Assembly (NCBI GenBank): GCA_002372315.1
Contig: DFFU01000012.1
Location: 62,001 to 126,000, forward strand
Direction of reading: 5' to 3'
DNA: 64,000 nucleotides
DNA from: Alphaproteobacteria bacterium UBA3768
GTDB lineage: Bacteria > Pseudomonadota > Alphaproteobacteria > CAAHEQ01 > UBA3637
Part shown: positions 14,777-22,763 of the stretch, piece by piece
Numbering within the stretch: the stretch's first letter is position 1
How the letters are laid out: every line of letters starts with the position of its first letter
Notes under the pieces: model-generated
Told to the model about the DNA's origin: nothing
Seen by the model: the letters and a program-made list of their open reading frames with translations, nothing else
Databases searched by the model: none
Program-made: the position numbers and the translations under genes

Positions 14777-15247
14777 TTAAAGACAATGACGTGTGGGGGC
14801 GTTCAATGTTTCCAGCAACACAGTGCCACTGGTTTGACGAATTTTTGTGTATTGGTTACGCAACGTGTCGCGAATATAGTAAGGATTTGGAATTTTGTGC
14901 ATGATGATTTGTCCTGTAAAATCACTGGAATTAACCACAATATCGCCAATATCTGCCCATGTGTCAATCAAAGATTGGTTTGTAACACTATCGGTAATAC
15001 GAAATAACTCCACCTCATCCACTGTTTTTGAAAATATACCAGATATAATCAACAAACGCTTATCAGTTAAAGCATAGGACGTATAAACGCGTTTATAGTA
15101 CAAACAAGGAATAAATATGCCCAATGTAATAATAGTTAAAAACCAATACAGTGGATTATATTTCATATCTATAATAGAGCCTGTCACATGCCAAAAAAAG
15201 TGTTCATCAGAACGCAAAACTTTTCTTAAAACATTTAAATCTGACAT
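14777..15247 (-). CDS. Bacterial PH-domain (YdbS/bPH2-like) membrane protein
   Basis: 156 residues with one strongly hydrophobic stretch (residues 31-50), possibly a hairpin, followed by a bacterial PH domain: YALTDKRLLIISGIFSK near residue 57, with the characteristic T..R......G motif, and a strand-rich C-terminal half. These proteins sit in the cytoplasmic membrane; their roles are poorly known. Start ATG at 15247 has an AAAGGA site. It is monocistronic and convergent with the acetyltransferase. Confidence 0.82.
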   Translation of the reverse strand: MSDLNVLRKVLRSDEHFFWHVTGSIIDMKYNPLYWFLTIITLGIFIPCLYYKRVYTSYALTDKRLLIISGIFSKTVDEVELFRITDSVTNQSLIDTWADIGDIVVNSSDFTGQIIMHKIPNPYYIRDTLRNQYTKIRQTSGTVLLETLNAPTRHCL

Positions 15248-15450
15248 TTTTTATTCCTTTTGTTACGGTTCAGTTTAATGGTTTATGATAAAAAAATCAA
15301 GCATTATTTTTATTCTGTTTCATAAACAAATATGTGTTTGATATATCAGGATATTTATTTTTATGAAAAGATGAAAAAATACTAGATTTTTGTTTTTTAC
15401 AACACCAATGTAATCAGTGCTTCAACTGATAAAAAGAAAGGAGAAATCAA

Positions 15451-16035
15451 ATGAAGAAATTATTGTTATCCGGATTGGCTGTGATGGGATTGTTGTCAAC
15501 AACAGTGGCAGCTCGAGCCGAAGAAGATTATTGGAATATGAGTGATGGTTATGCCGTAATGCAAGCCGGCTATGGTTTTGGTCATAAAGATTATAAAGAA
15601 TCGGGTGTGTTTGCGTTGGGTGGTGGTTATCACTTTAACCCTTACATACGTGGGGATATCACAGTCGGTATGCGCGCGTGGGGGGAAGTGAAACATGATG
15701 ACACAAAAGTGGACACATGGTCTGTCCCAGCGTTGGCAAATATATACGTCAATGTGCCTTGGCAAAAAATGGGTTTATATGTGATGGGTGGATTAGGTGC
15801 TAGCTATAATAAAACAGATGGTTCATCCTATACCAGCGGGGACAGTAAAGTCAGTTTTGCTTGGACAGCCGGTGCAGGTATTGATTATCGTTTAAATAAA
15901 TGTTGGAGCATGGACTTAGGCTATCGCTATGTTGATTTAGGCGAAGGCCGTTCCAAATTGAAAGTAGATGGGGTACACGTTAAAAAAGACATTCGTTCCC
16001 ATGATATTTTGTTGTCCGCACGTTATTATTTTTAA
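15451..16035 (+). CDS. Outer membrane beta-barrel protein (opacity/OmpA-like porin fold)
   Basis: 194 residues with a signal peptide (cleaved near AARAEE, residue 24) and about eight predicted amphipathic strands typical of small barrels such as OmpX/Opa. Examples are AVMQAGYGFG, FALGGGYHFNPYIRGDITVGM, FAWTAGAGIDYRL and WSMDLGYRYVDLG, ending RYYF with a terminal phenylalanine. It is a surface protein that may mediate adhesion or immune interaction; the role is unknown. The start has AAAGGAGAAATCAA upstream. It shares a bidirectional terminator with the convergent barrel gene. Confidence 0.88.
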   Translation: MKKLLLSGLAVMGLLSTTVAARAEEDYWNMSDGYAVMQAGYGFGHKDYKESGVFALGGGYHFNPYIRGDITVGMRAWGEVKHDDTKVDTWSVPALANIYVNVPWQKMGLYVMGGLGASYNKTDGSSYTSGDSKVSFAWTAGAGIDYRLNKCWSMDLGYRYVDLGEGRSKLKVDGVHVKKDIRSHDILLSARYYF

Positions 16036-16051
16036 TAACATATGGAATAAA

Positions 16052-16079
16052 AAAACGGACGCTTTCAAGCGTCCGTTTT
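16052..16079. terminator. Bidirectional terminator between two barrel genes
   Basis: Stem ACGGACGCT/AGCGTCCGT with A run before and T run after, between the convergent stops at 16035 and 16083. Confidence 0.88.
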
Positions 16080-16082
16080 GTG

Positions 16083-17006
16083 TTATTTGGTGGCCGAATA
16101 GTTGCCGACATATTGCAGACCAATCACGGCTTGGGTTTTGTGCTCGCCACCGATACCTTGCTGGATACCTGCTACTGCTGTAAATCCTTTGCCGATATTA
16201 TAGCTGATACCTGCTTCGGCAATGCCACCGATTTTACCCGAGCTGGGCTTGCATACTTCCGCGTTGGCAAACAGGGCCAGTTTATCGGTGATGTTGTGTT
16301 TGGCGGATAAAACCCCAGTTGTTTTATGGTTTTTATACATGATTTCGCCGACTACAGCATTGTTTTTATCGGGGGTCCAAGCTACGGTTGCACCACCATA
16401 AGTCAAGGGTCTAGCACCGCCGGCGGCTTGGAATTGTACGCCCCAAGCATTATTGAACTGCTTTTTATAACCGACCAAAGCATTGTCCCAGTGATGTGGG
16501 CCCGCTTTACAACCTGTGGCCAAAGTACCGATTTCTACACCCCAAGGTTTATAGTTCAAGCTGCTGCCGGTGAATCCTCGGCTCGTTCCATTCAAACGTA
16601 CATCATTAGAAAAGAAAGTTGTAGCAGGAACATTTTTGTATCCAGCAGTTTGGAAAGGTGTACATTCACGTCCAATCATAGCTTCCCAGTCTTCGGTGTG
16701 AAGGACAAGTTTGCTCATAAGGGTCATCCAATCTGTCTTTCCACCATCCAATTCACCCCATCTGTAAAAAGAGCCTTCATAATAAACTCCTTTCTGGTCG
16801 GCTTCAACCCCGATATGCGGTTTGATGGTAATATCACCGAATCCTTTTTGATCAGAAGATTTTTCGCCGTTCACAAATAAAGTCACATTGGCATCTGTTT
16901 TTAAATCACGTTGTTGATCATCGGCACCTTCCGCATTTGCTTTTGGTGTTGTACCCAACAAAGCGCCCATTACGGCCAACATTTTTAAAAGTTTATTTTT
17001 CATCAT
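16083..17006 (-). CDS. Porin-like outer membrane barrel protein
   Basis: 307 residues from the ATG at 17006, chosen because AAAGGAGG lies just upstream; a longer frame from 17036 lacks such a site. A signal peptide (residues 1-25, ending NANAE or KANAE) precedes a long run of beta strands, for example VTLFVNGEKSS, KPHIGVEADQKGVYYEG, WGVEIGTLATG, IGGIAEAGISYNIG and TAVAGIQQGIGG. Codon use is somewhat more GC-rich than its neighbours, which suits a highly expressed envelope protein. It is probably a porin or passive channel; the closest known family is uncertain. Confidence 0.82.
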   Translation of the reverse strand: MMKNKLLKMLAVMGALLGTTPKANAEGADDQQRDLKTDANVTLFVNGEKSSDQKGFGDITIKPHIGVEADQKGVYYEGSFYRWGELDGGKTDWMTLMSKLVLHTEDWEAMIGRECTPFQTAGYKNVPATTFFSNDVRLNGTSRGFTGSSLNYKPWGVEIGTLATGCKAGPHHWDNALVGYKKQFNNAWGVQFQAAGGARPLTYGGATVAWTPDKNNAVVGEIMYKNHKTTGVLSAKHNITDKLALFANAEVCKPSSGKIGGIAEAGISYNIGKGFTAVAGIQQGIGGEHKTQAVIGLQYVGNYSATK

Positions 17007-17087
17007 GGTGTCCTCCTTTCTTTTTTGGACAAGCATATTTTAACCTTAATAGGCGAATAAACATAGGATAATCAGTTGAAAATCAAT

Positions 17088-17112
17088 AAGGCTATGTTTT
17101 TTATATAGCCTA
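17088..17112. other. Hairpin in the intergenic region before the hisS operon
   Basis: AGGCTAT (17089-17095) and ATAGCCT (17105-17111) form a perfect stem around an AT-rich loop, between the porin start and the hisS operon promoter. It could be an operator, a leader structure or a weak terminator; nothing decides this. Confidence 0.4.
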
Positions 17113-17170
17113 AAAGTTGAAGTTATATAAAAAGCATATTTTGACTTATTTTGGATGTGTAAAAAACAGG

Positions 17171-17199
17171 TTGAATTTTGAAAGATTTTATGGTATAAT
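17171..17199 (+). promoter_or_regulatory. Promoter of the 68-aa ORF-hisS operon (leaderless)
   Basis: TTGAAT (17171-17176), 17-bp spacer, TATAAT (17194-17199), and only 6 bases to the ATG at 17206. Confidence 0.78.
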
Positions 17200-17205
17200 C
17201 TAGTC

Positions 17206-17412
17206 ATGGAAAAGGAAACTATTTACATTAAGGGTGATGATATTTCTACAGAAGAGCTAACGCGCAGGCTTAATCGTGAACGCAGAAGTTTTTTAGAATT
17301 TGAAAAAGAAAAAATTAGAGTAAATGATCAGTTGGATAAATTGCAAAAATCCTCTAGAATGTCTCATATTGATTGGCGTTTAGAAGAATTAAAAAGGGAG
17401 ATGGGCAGATGA
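17206..17412 (+). CDS. Hypothetical 68-aa protein upstream of hisS
   Basis: A short, highly charged, probably wholly helical protein (ELTRRLNRERRSFLEFEKEK, then LEELKREMGR), possibly a coiled coil. Its stop overlaps the hisS start in an ATGA arrangement, so the two are translationally coupled. The promoter places the transcript start at the ATG, with no room for a ribosome site. No family is recognised. A role in regulating hisS translation by coupling is possible. Confidence 0.7.
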   Translation: MEKETIYIKGDDISTEELTRRLNRERRSFLEFEKEKIRVNDQLDKLQKSSRMSHIDWRLEELKREMGR

Positions 17413-18707
17413 AAGAAACGATTGATACTCAACCTTTGCGTGGTATGCGCGATTTTTTACCGAAGGATTGGATTTTTCGCAAACAATTGATGCAAATTTG
17501 GTCAGAGGTGGCCGAACAAAATGGCTTTGTGCGTTATGAAACGCCGATTGTAGAATCTCTTTCTTTGTTGGAACGTAAAGCAGGCGAGGAAATCTCGGAT
17601 CAAATTTATAATTTTGAAGATAAATCAGGTCGTGCCATTGCTTTGCGCCCAGAAATTACGCCATCTATGGTGCGTATTGTATCAGCCAATCGTGATCATT
17701 TTCCATCAACGGGTAAAGTGTATTCCATTGGTCAATGTTTCCGCTATGAAAGAGCCTCATTGGGGCGTAAACGTGAACACTTTCAGTGGAACATTGATAT
17801 CGTGGGTGAAACAGGTGTGATTTGTGAGGCCTATTTAATTCAGACGGCGATTCAGGTGATGGCACGTTTGGGGTTTGTCAACGGTGAATATCGTGTGCGT
17901 GTGAATAATCGTGTGTTAGTGTCAGACTTTTTAAATACTTTGGATATTGCGGGTGAAAAAGCATTGGCTGTGATGGGTGTGATGGATAAAAAGGAAAAAG
18001 TTTCTCCCGAAGCATTCGATGAAATGTTGGGTGAAATTGGTATCAATAAGGCTCAGATTGAAAAAATCAATGCTTTTATGCAATCCAAAGACCTTAAAAC
18101 AATTGAAAAGTTTGTGCCATCAGATTGTCAAGGATTGAAAGATTTGCAACAATTTTGGTCCTATTGCCAAGCACTTGATATTACAGATTTTGTACAGATT
18201 GATACAGCGATTGTGCGTGGGCTTGCTTATTACACAGGTATTGTATTTGAATGTTTTGACACAAAAGGTAAGTTCCGTGCGATTTTCGGTGGTGGACGCT
18301 ATGATCATTTGTTTGAACGATTGACAGGACGCCCCTGTGCTGCGGTCGGTATGGGCTTTGGTGATGTTGTGGTGGAAGAACTTTATAAGGATAAATTTGG
18401 TGCTCATGACAAATATGAAGGCGTGGATATTATGTTGGGTGGCTTTGGTGCGGGTGCAGAACCTGTATTATTAAAACTTGTCAGTCAATTAGATCAAACG
18501 CCTTATACTTTGGATTATGATTTTAAGGCGTCCGCCCCTGGTAAATTTTTGGGGCGTGCGGATAAACGTGGCGCAAAGGTGGCCATTTATATCGGTGAAA
18601 ATGAATTGAATGAAGGCATGGTAATGGTGAAAAATTTACAGACCAAAGAACAAGTCATGCTGTCCCCCGATGAAGTGGTGCAAAACTTGGAAAAAGTTTT
18701 GAAATAG
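17409..18707 (+). CDS. hisS: Histidyl-tRNA synthetase
   Basis: 432 residues from the ATG at 17409, which overlaps the previous stop and has GGGAG upstream. Class II synthetase motifs are present: RGMRDFLP at the start (motif 1 region), ALRPEITPSMVR near 78, motif 2 FRYERASLGRKREHFQWNID near 113, the histidine-specific VRGLAYYTGIVFE near 275 and motif 3 GGGRYDHL near 298. A C-terminal anticodon-binding domain starts near 335. It charges tRNA-His. The signature residues for catalysis are intact, so this is the enzyme and not the HisZ paralogue. Confidence 0.96.
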   Translation: MKETIDTQPLRGMRDFLPKDWIFRKQLMQIWSEVAEQNGFVRYETPIVESLSLLERKAGEEISDQIYNFEDKSGRAIALRPEITPSMVRIVSANRDHFPSTGKVYSIGQCFRYERASLGRKREHFQWNIDIVGETGVICEAYLIQTAIQVMARLGFVNGEYRVRVNNRVLVSDFLNTLDIAGEKALAVMGVMDKKEKVSPEAFDEMLGEIGINKAQIEKINAFMQSKDLKTIEKFVPSDCQGLKDLQQFWSYCQALDITDFVQIDTAIVRGLAYYTGIVFECFDTKGKFRAIFGGGRYDHLFERLTGRPCAAVGMGFGDVVVEELYKDKFGAHDKYEGVDIMLGGFGAGAEPVLLKLVSQLDQTPYTLDYDFKASAPGKFLGRADKRGAKVAIYIGENELNEGMVMVKNLQTKEQVMLSPDEVVQNLEKVLK

Positions 18708-18730
18708 TTTTTCGTTCAAAGGGGGGAAAG

Positions 18731-19543
18731 ATGAAAAAATGGATTTTTGTATTATTGTTGGGAATTTCGTTGCCTTGCTGGGCAATAGAATGTTCCTCAA
18801 ACAAACCTTTAATAATAACTAAAACTATTTGTTCTGATCCGGGTAGATGCCAAGAAATAGAAGAATGTAGGGACTGTTCATTTTTAGGGCCAGCAAAGGC
18901 TATAAAAGAGAATTGTATACAATGCGATAGAGAATATGTAGATGGTTGGTGTTTGCCAAAAAAATGCCCCAAGGGATATTTTATGAGTAAATTTATAGAG
19001 TGTTTACCATGTGATGAAAAGGAAAATATTTGGGCATCTGCAGAACATTGTACACACTGTCCCAATCGTAAATATTTCCATGAAAAATGCATTTTAGGAT
19101 GTCCAAATGGGCAATTTTTAGGACAAGATGGAGTGTGTTATTCATGTTTCTCTAAAGATGGTATTAAGTCATCAGATAATGAGGAATGCAGAAAATGTGC
19201 TAATCGTATTGAAGAAAATGGTATTTGTATTTTAAGAGATGGCCCAAAAGTTCTTCCCAAAAAGAATGAACAATCTTCAATAGGAATATCAAAAAGAGTG
19301 GTGATTAATCCAGATAAAAATCAAAATTATTCTTTTTGTGGGAGTGTTCAACCATCAAAACCTTGTCTTTTTTATGTACAAAATTATAAAACATATGATA
19401 TGCTGGGAGATGATTTTTTAAAGGAAGTAGCTTCTAAAATAAATCGAGGAATTTTTGAAATACAAAAGAGTAATCCTTCGTACCAAAAGATGCTTGTGAA
19501 GCCAGGGTATTTTGCTGAAATTATTGTGCCTGCACTGAGATAA
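18731..19543 (+). CDS. Secreted cysteine-rich repeat protein (paralogue A)
   Basis: 270 residues with a signal peptide (cleaved near CWAIE, residue 18). Residues 20-180 carry more than 25 cysteines in CxxC and CPNR-type units (CTHCPNRKYFHEKCILGCPN, CRKCANRIEENGICIL), like growth-factor-receptor-type disulphide knots. The last 90 residues are cysteine-poor and strand-rich (NYSFCGSVQ, CLFYVQNYKTY, KPGYFAEIIVPA). It would be exported to the periplasm or surface and stabilised by disulphides. It follows hisS by 23 bp and probably shares its transcript. It is related to the genes at 24929 and 38690. The function is unknown. Confidence 0.78.
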   Translation: MKKWIFVLLLGISLPCWAIECSSNKPLIITKTICSDPGRCQEIEECRDCSFLGPAKAIKENCIQCDREYVDGWCLPKKCPKGYFMSKFIECLPCDEKENIWASAEHCTHCPNRKYFHEKCILGCPNGQFLGQDGVCYSCFSKDGIKSSDNEECRKCANRIEENGICILRDGPKVLPKKNEQSSIGISKRVVINPDKNQNYSFCGSVQPSKPCLFYVQNYKTYDMLGDDFLKEVASKINRGIFEIQKSNPSYQKMLVKPGYFAEIIVPALR

Positions 19544-19571
19544 AAAATCCCCCGATTTTGGGGGATTTTTG
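19543..19571. terminator. Terminator between paralogue A and the HIT gene
   Basis: Stem AAATCCCCC/GGGGGATTT with A and T runs on either side, usable in both directions between convergent genes. Confidence 0.85.
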
Positions 19572-19585
19572 ATATCTATTCAATT

Positions 19586-19939
19586 TTAAATCTGATCTGT
19601 CGGTAAGACTTCGCCACCCAAGATGTGGGCGTGGAAGTGTGGAACTTCCTGACCGGCATTTTTGCCTGTGTTCATTACGATGCGATAGCCGCCTTCTTTT
19701 AATCCTAATAAATTTGTTACATGAACCACTGCACGGAAAAAGTCGGTCAGTTCTTTATCGGATGAATGTTCCAAAAAATCTTGGAAATTGACATACATAC
19801 TTTTGGGAATCACTAAAGCGTGAATTTTAGCTTTAGGGTTGATATCGTAAAACGATAAAACTTTGTCGTCTTCATAGATTTTATTGCAAGGAATTTCACC
19901 TCTTAAAATTTTAGCAAAGACATTATTTGCATCATACAT
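19586..19939 (-). CDS. HIT-family nucleotide hydrolase (HinT-like)
   Basis: 117 residues from the ATG at 19939, chosen for the AAGGAGAAAAAATC site just upstream rather than the longer frame from 19975. The histidine triad HFHAHILGG is near residue 102, with NTGKNAGQEVPHFHAH preceding it, and FAKILRGEIPCNKIYEDD at the N-terminus is typical of HinT. These proteins hydrolyse adenosine 5'-phosphoramidates and aminoacyl-adenylates in the cytosol. All three histidines are present, so it should be active. Confidence 0.94.
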   Translation of the reverse strand: MYDANNVFAKILRGEIPCNKIYEDDKVLSFYDINPKAKIHALVIPKSMYVNFQDFLEHSSDKELTDFFRAVVHVTNLLGLKEGGYRIVMNTGKNAGQEVPHFHAHILGGEVLPTDQI

Positions 19940-20021
19940 GATTTTTTCTCCTTTTTTCAGTTGCGTTTTTATCAAATTTTATGCTACAATAGCTTTATTC
20001 CAAAAAAAGGGCAACAAAAAA

Positions 20022-21074
20022 ATGATAAAAAAAATTTTATTGGTTTTATTTTTAATTTTTATGGTTGGTACTGTATGGGCGGATATGTATCTGGCTGATC
20101 CCATTGCTGTTCAAGCTGATGGTGACAATCCTGTTCAGGCTAAACAGTTGGCTTTAGAACATGCTCAACGCCAATCTTTTGCTCAAGTTTTACGTCGCTT
20201 AATGGGGCGCGATTTGTTCACTCAAGAAATGCCCATTTCGGATATTGTCAACTTGGTTCAGGATGTATCAATCCAAAATGAAAAAAATACGGCTCAAACT
20301 TATTGGGCAACAGTTCGGGTACGTTTTCAACCAGATGCAGTACGCAATTTCTTAAACGCACACAATCAATCCTATTTAAAATCGGATCCCCCTTCATTTT
20401 TGGTGATTCCTGTTCAGATACAGGGTACAGAAATCGTTGGATTAGAGGACGAAAATAGTTTTTATCAATTGTTGCGTTCCAAAGAAAATTTATCTGATTT
20501 TTATCAAATGGTTTTGCCTGTGGGTGATTTGGATGAAATGGTTATGGTAAATCGTGCGTTACGTTCAAAACAATATGATGATTTGTTGCCTTTAACAAAT
20601 CGCTATGGGACGGAGGCTGTGTTAATTGTTTTTGCTAGTGCTAAGGGGAATAACGATTGGCGGTTTTCATCAATTGTGATTCCTGAGGATAAAAAATCTT
20701 CAAATGTGGAAATTGATGATTGGTACAATGTGCTTTCTTTGAATGATGGATGGGAAAGATTGTTGAGTCGTATGGAGGAAGATTGGCGATTAAATGATGT
20801 TGTCAGTGAAAATCAAAATGACACATATTATGCCCGCTTAAATGAAAATTCTTTGATGATGTGGGCACAAGACGAAAAAGCTTTCCGTAAAATGGAGTTT
20901 TTAAAAGATTTTATGTTGCGTGGTGTATATCAACATCAGATGTTATTTTCTTTTTCCTTTACGGGTACACGCTCGGAGTTGATTGAAAATTGGGATCAAG
21001 CAGGTTGGGTATGGCATCCAGACATGACTGGTCCCAGTGGCACTTTAACCAGAAAAGAGGTATATTATGAATAA
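20022..21074 (+). CDS. DUF2066-family exported protein
   Basis: 350 residues from the ATG at 20022; the frame is open further upstream but the signal peptide starts here (hydrophobic residues 4-20, cleaved near VWADM). The sequence VQADGDNPVQAKQLALEHAQ and the following FAQVLRRLMGRD match the N-terminal segment of DUF2066 proteins, followed by a mixed alpha/beta domain. The function is unknown. It is the first gene of an operon with a PerM-type permease, hdaA and ftsK, and overlaps the permease gene by 8 bp. The same DUF2066-permease-hdaA order occurs in other alphaproteobacteria. Confidence 0.85.
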   Translation: MIKKILLVLFLIFMVGTVWADMYLADPIAVQADGDNPVQAKQLALEHAQRQSFAQVLRRLMGRDLFTQEMPISDIVNLVQDVSIQNEKNTAQTYWATVRVRFQPDAVRNFLNAHNQSYLKSDPPSFLVIPVQIQGTEIVGLEDENSFYQLLRSKENLSDFYQMVLPVGDLDEMVMVNRALRSKQYDDLLPLTNRYGTEAVLIVFASAKGNNDWRFSSIVIPEDKKSSNVEIDDWYNVLSLNDGWERLLSRMEEDWRLNDVVSENQNDTYYARLNENSLMMWAQDEKAFRKMEFLKDFMLRGVYQHQMLFSFSFTGTRSELIENWDQAGWVWHPDMTGPSGTLTRKEVYYE

Positions 21075-22113
21075 AAAGTGGATACTACCCGCACTTGTCA
21101 TAGTTTTATTGCTTTGTTTTTTTAATGCTATTCAAGGAATCTTATTACCTTTTGTTATAGCGTTCGTTTTGGCTTATTTGCTGAATCCATTTGTTGCGTG
21201 GTTTAGTAAGAAAATAGGCCGTACATTGGCCTCTGTTTTTGCGGTCAGTTTTGTATTGGTTATATGCGTTTTATTGTCGTTTTTATTGTTGCCTATTTTA
21301 CAAACACAAATCAGTTTGTTTATCGGTCGTGTTCCTTTGATGGCTGATCAATTGGTTGGTTATTTGAAAAAGTTTGTTTTGTGGAGTCGTCCCGAGATGT
21401 CCTATCAGCAAATATATCATTTGTCTGAGGCAACAACGCAAACAGCGGTGAGTGTTCTAAAAGCAATGGGTGTAGGACTTAATCAGGTCGTTTCGGGAAG
21501 TTTGGCTGTTGTCAATATTTTGGCGTTGTTGTTTATCAGTCCTATTATTTTGTTCTATGTATTGAAGGATTTACCAAAAATGAAAAAGAAAGCACAAGAA
21601 GCGTTACCGAAGGCATATCGCGGTCAGATTCAGTCTTTGGCACAAGAATTGGATAAAACATTGGCTGGTTTTTTGCGTGGACAATCATCTGTGTGTGTAC
21701 TATTGGCTATTTACTATGCTTGTGCGCTCACTTTAATTGGATTAGATTTAGGGGTTGTTATTGGTATTACAACTGGTATTTTATCCTTTATCCCTTATGT
21801 TGGCTTCTTGATTGGATTGGTTGTATCGTTGATTTTGGCCTTAGTGCAAGCACCAGGTTGGTCCTTGCTTTTATGGGTGCTTGGTATTTTTATTGTGGGC
21901 AATATTTTGGAAGGGTATATTTTGACACCCAATCTCGTGGGGAAAAAGGTGGGGCTTCATCCAGTATGGATATTGTTTGCTTTATTGGCAGGAGGTTCTT
22001 TATTTGGATTTTTGGGTGTGCTAGTGGCTGTGCCTGTGGCCGCTGTTATCGGGGTTTTGGTTCGCCATTTGTACGCTTTGTACCAACATACGCGTTTTTA
22101 TAAAGGTGAGTGA
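21067..22113 (+). CDS. AI-2E/PerM-family membrane permease
   Basis: 348 residues with seven to eight membrane helices: a pair at 5-40, 60-85 and 140-170, then a C-terminal cluster from 205 to 330. The soluble loop between them (residues 85-140) and the SFIPYVGFLIGLVVSLIL segment near 237 are typical of the family. Members have been proposed as transporters of autoinducer-2 or as Na+/H+ exchangers; the substrate here is unknown. It overlaps the preceding DUF2066 gene and is followed by hdaA in a stop-start overlap. Confidence 0.9.
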   Translation: MNKKWILPALVIVLLLCFFNAIQGILLPFVIAFVLAYLLNPFVAWFSKKIGRTLASVFAVSFVLVICVLLSFLLLPILQTQISLFIGRVPLMADQLVGYLKKFVLWSRPEMSYQQIYHLSEATTQTAVSVLKAMGVGLNQVVSGSLAVVNILALLFISPIILFYVLKDLPKMKKKAQEALPKAYRGQIQSLAQELDKTLAGFLRGQSSVCVLLAIYYACALTLIGLDLGVVIGITTGILSFIPYVGFLIGLVVSLILALVQAPGWSLLLWVLGIFIVGNILEGYILTPNLVGKKVGLHPVWILFALLAGGSLFGFLGVLVAVPVAAVIGVLVRHLYALYQHTRFYKGE

Positions 22114-22763
22114 TGAGCGAACAGTTAGCATTTGATTTACCCTATCGAACAGCTTATGGACGTGAAAGGTTCTGGGTTGCTCCATGTAATCAAGAAGCCA
22201 TCACTTGGATTGATCGTTATCCAAATTGGCCAGCACATGCGTTGTTGATTTATGGTCCATCGGGTTCTGGGAAGACACATTTGGCAACCCTGTTTTCAAA
22301 TATTATTATTCAGGCTCAGGATTTATTGCGTGATTTTCGGCCTGATTTTCAAAAGAAAATGGTAATTGAAAATGTGCAAAATTTGGCTGATGAAGAGGCT
22401 CTTTTACACCTGTTTAATTTTATGCAAGAAATGGGTGGAGATTTATTGTTAACAGCGCAAAGAATTCCACATTTTCAATTACCTGATTTGCAATCTCGAT
22501 TAAATATGATTCCCAAGGCCGAAATTGTCATGCCTGATGAATCGGTTATGCGTGCGGTTGCACACAAGGCTTTTGAAGACAGGCATATTTTGGTAGATGA
22601 TGCTGTTTTGGATTATTTATCTGTTCACTTAACGCGTTCTTTTTCGCTCTTACAACAAGTTATTGAACGGGCGGATAAATTGTCTTTGGAGGTGGGACGT
22701 AAAATCACGATACCCATTTTAAAGCAAGTTATGCAGGAGTTAAAGGGAGTAATGGATGTTTAA
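22113..22763 (+). CDS. hdaA: DnaA-related regulatory ATPase HdaA
   Basis: 216 residues from the ATG at 22113 (a GTG one codon earlier is possible). QLAFDLPYRTAYGRERFWVA at the start contains the clamp-binding-like QLAFDLP motif. Walker A is YGPSGSGKTHLA near residue 47, and a DnaA-like AAA+ lid follows to the C-terminus. No C-terminal DNA-binding domain is present. HdaA with the sliding clamp stimulates ATP hydrolysis by DnaA and prevents re-initiation of replication. The Walker B region (MVIENVQNLADEE) has the usual Hda-type variation. It overlaps ftsK by 8 bp. Confidence 0.93.
   Translation: MSEQLAFDLPYRTAYGRERFWVAPCNQEAITWIDRYPNWPAHALLIYGPSGSGKTHLATLFSNIIIQAQDLLRDFRPDFQKKMVIENVQNLADEEALLHLFNFMQEMGGDLLLTAQRIPHFQLPDLQSRLNMIPKAEIVMPDESVMRAVAHKAFEDRHILVDDAVLDYLSVHLTRSFSLLQQVIERADKLSLEVGRKITIPILKQVMQELKGVMDV

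Noticed and set aside
16326..16880. 184-codon open frame on the plus strand
   Set aside because: It lies wholly antisense to the porin-like gene, has no ribosome site, and its translation has no signal or domain; it reflects codon bias of the real gene.
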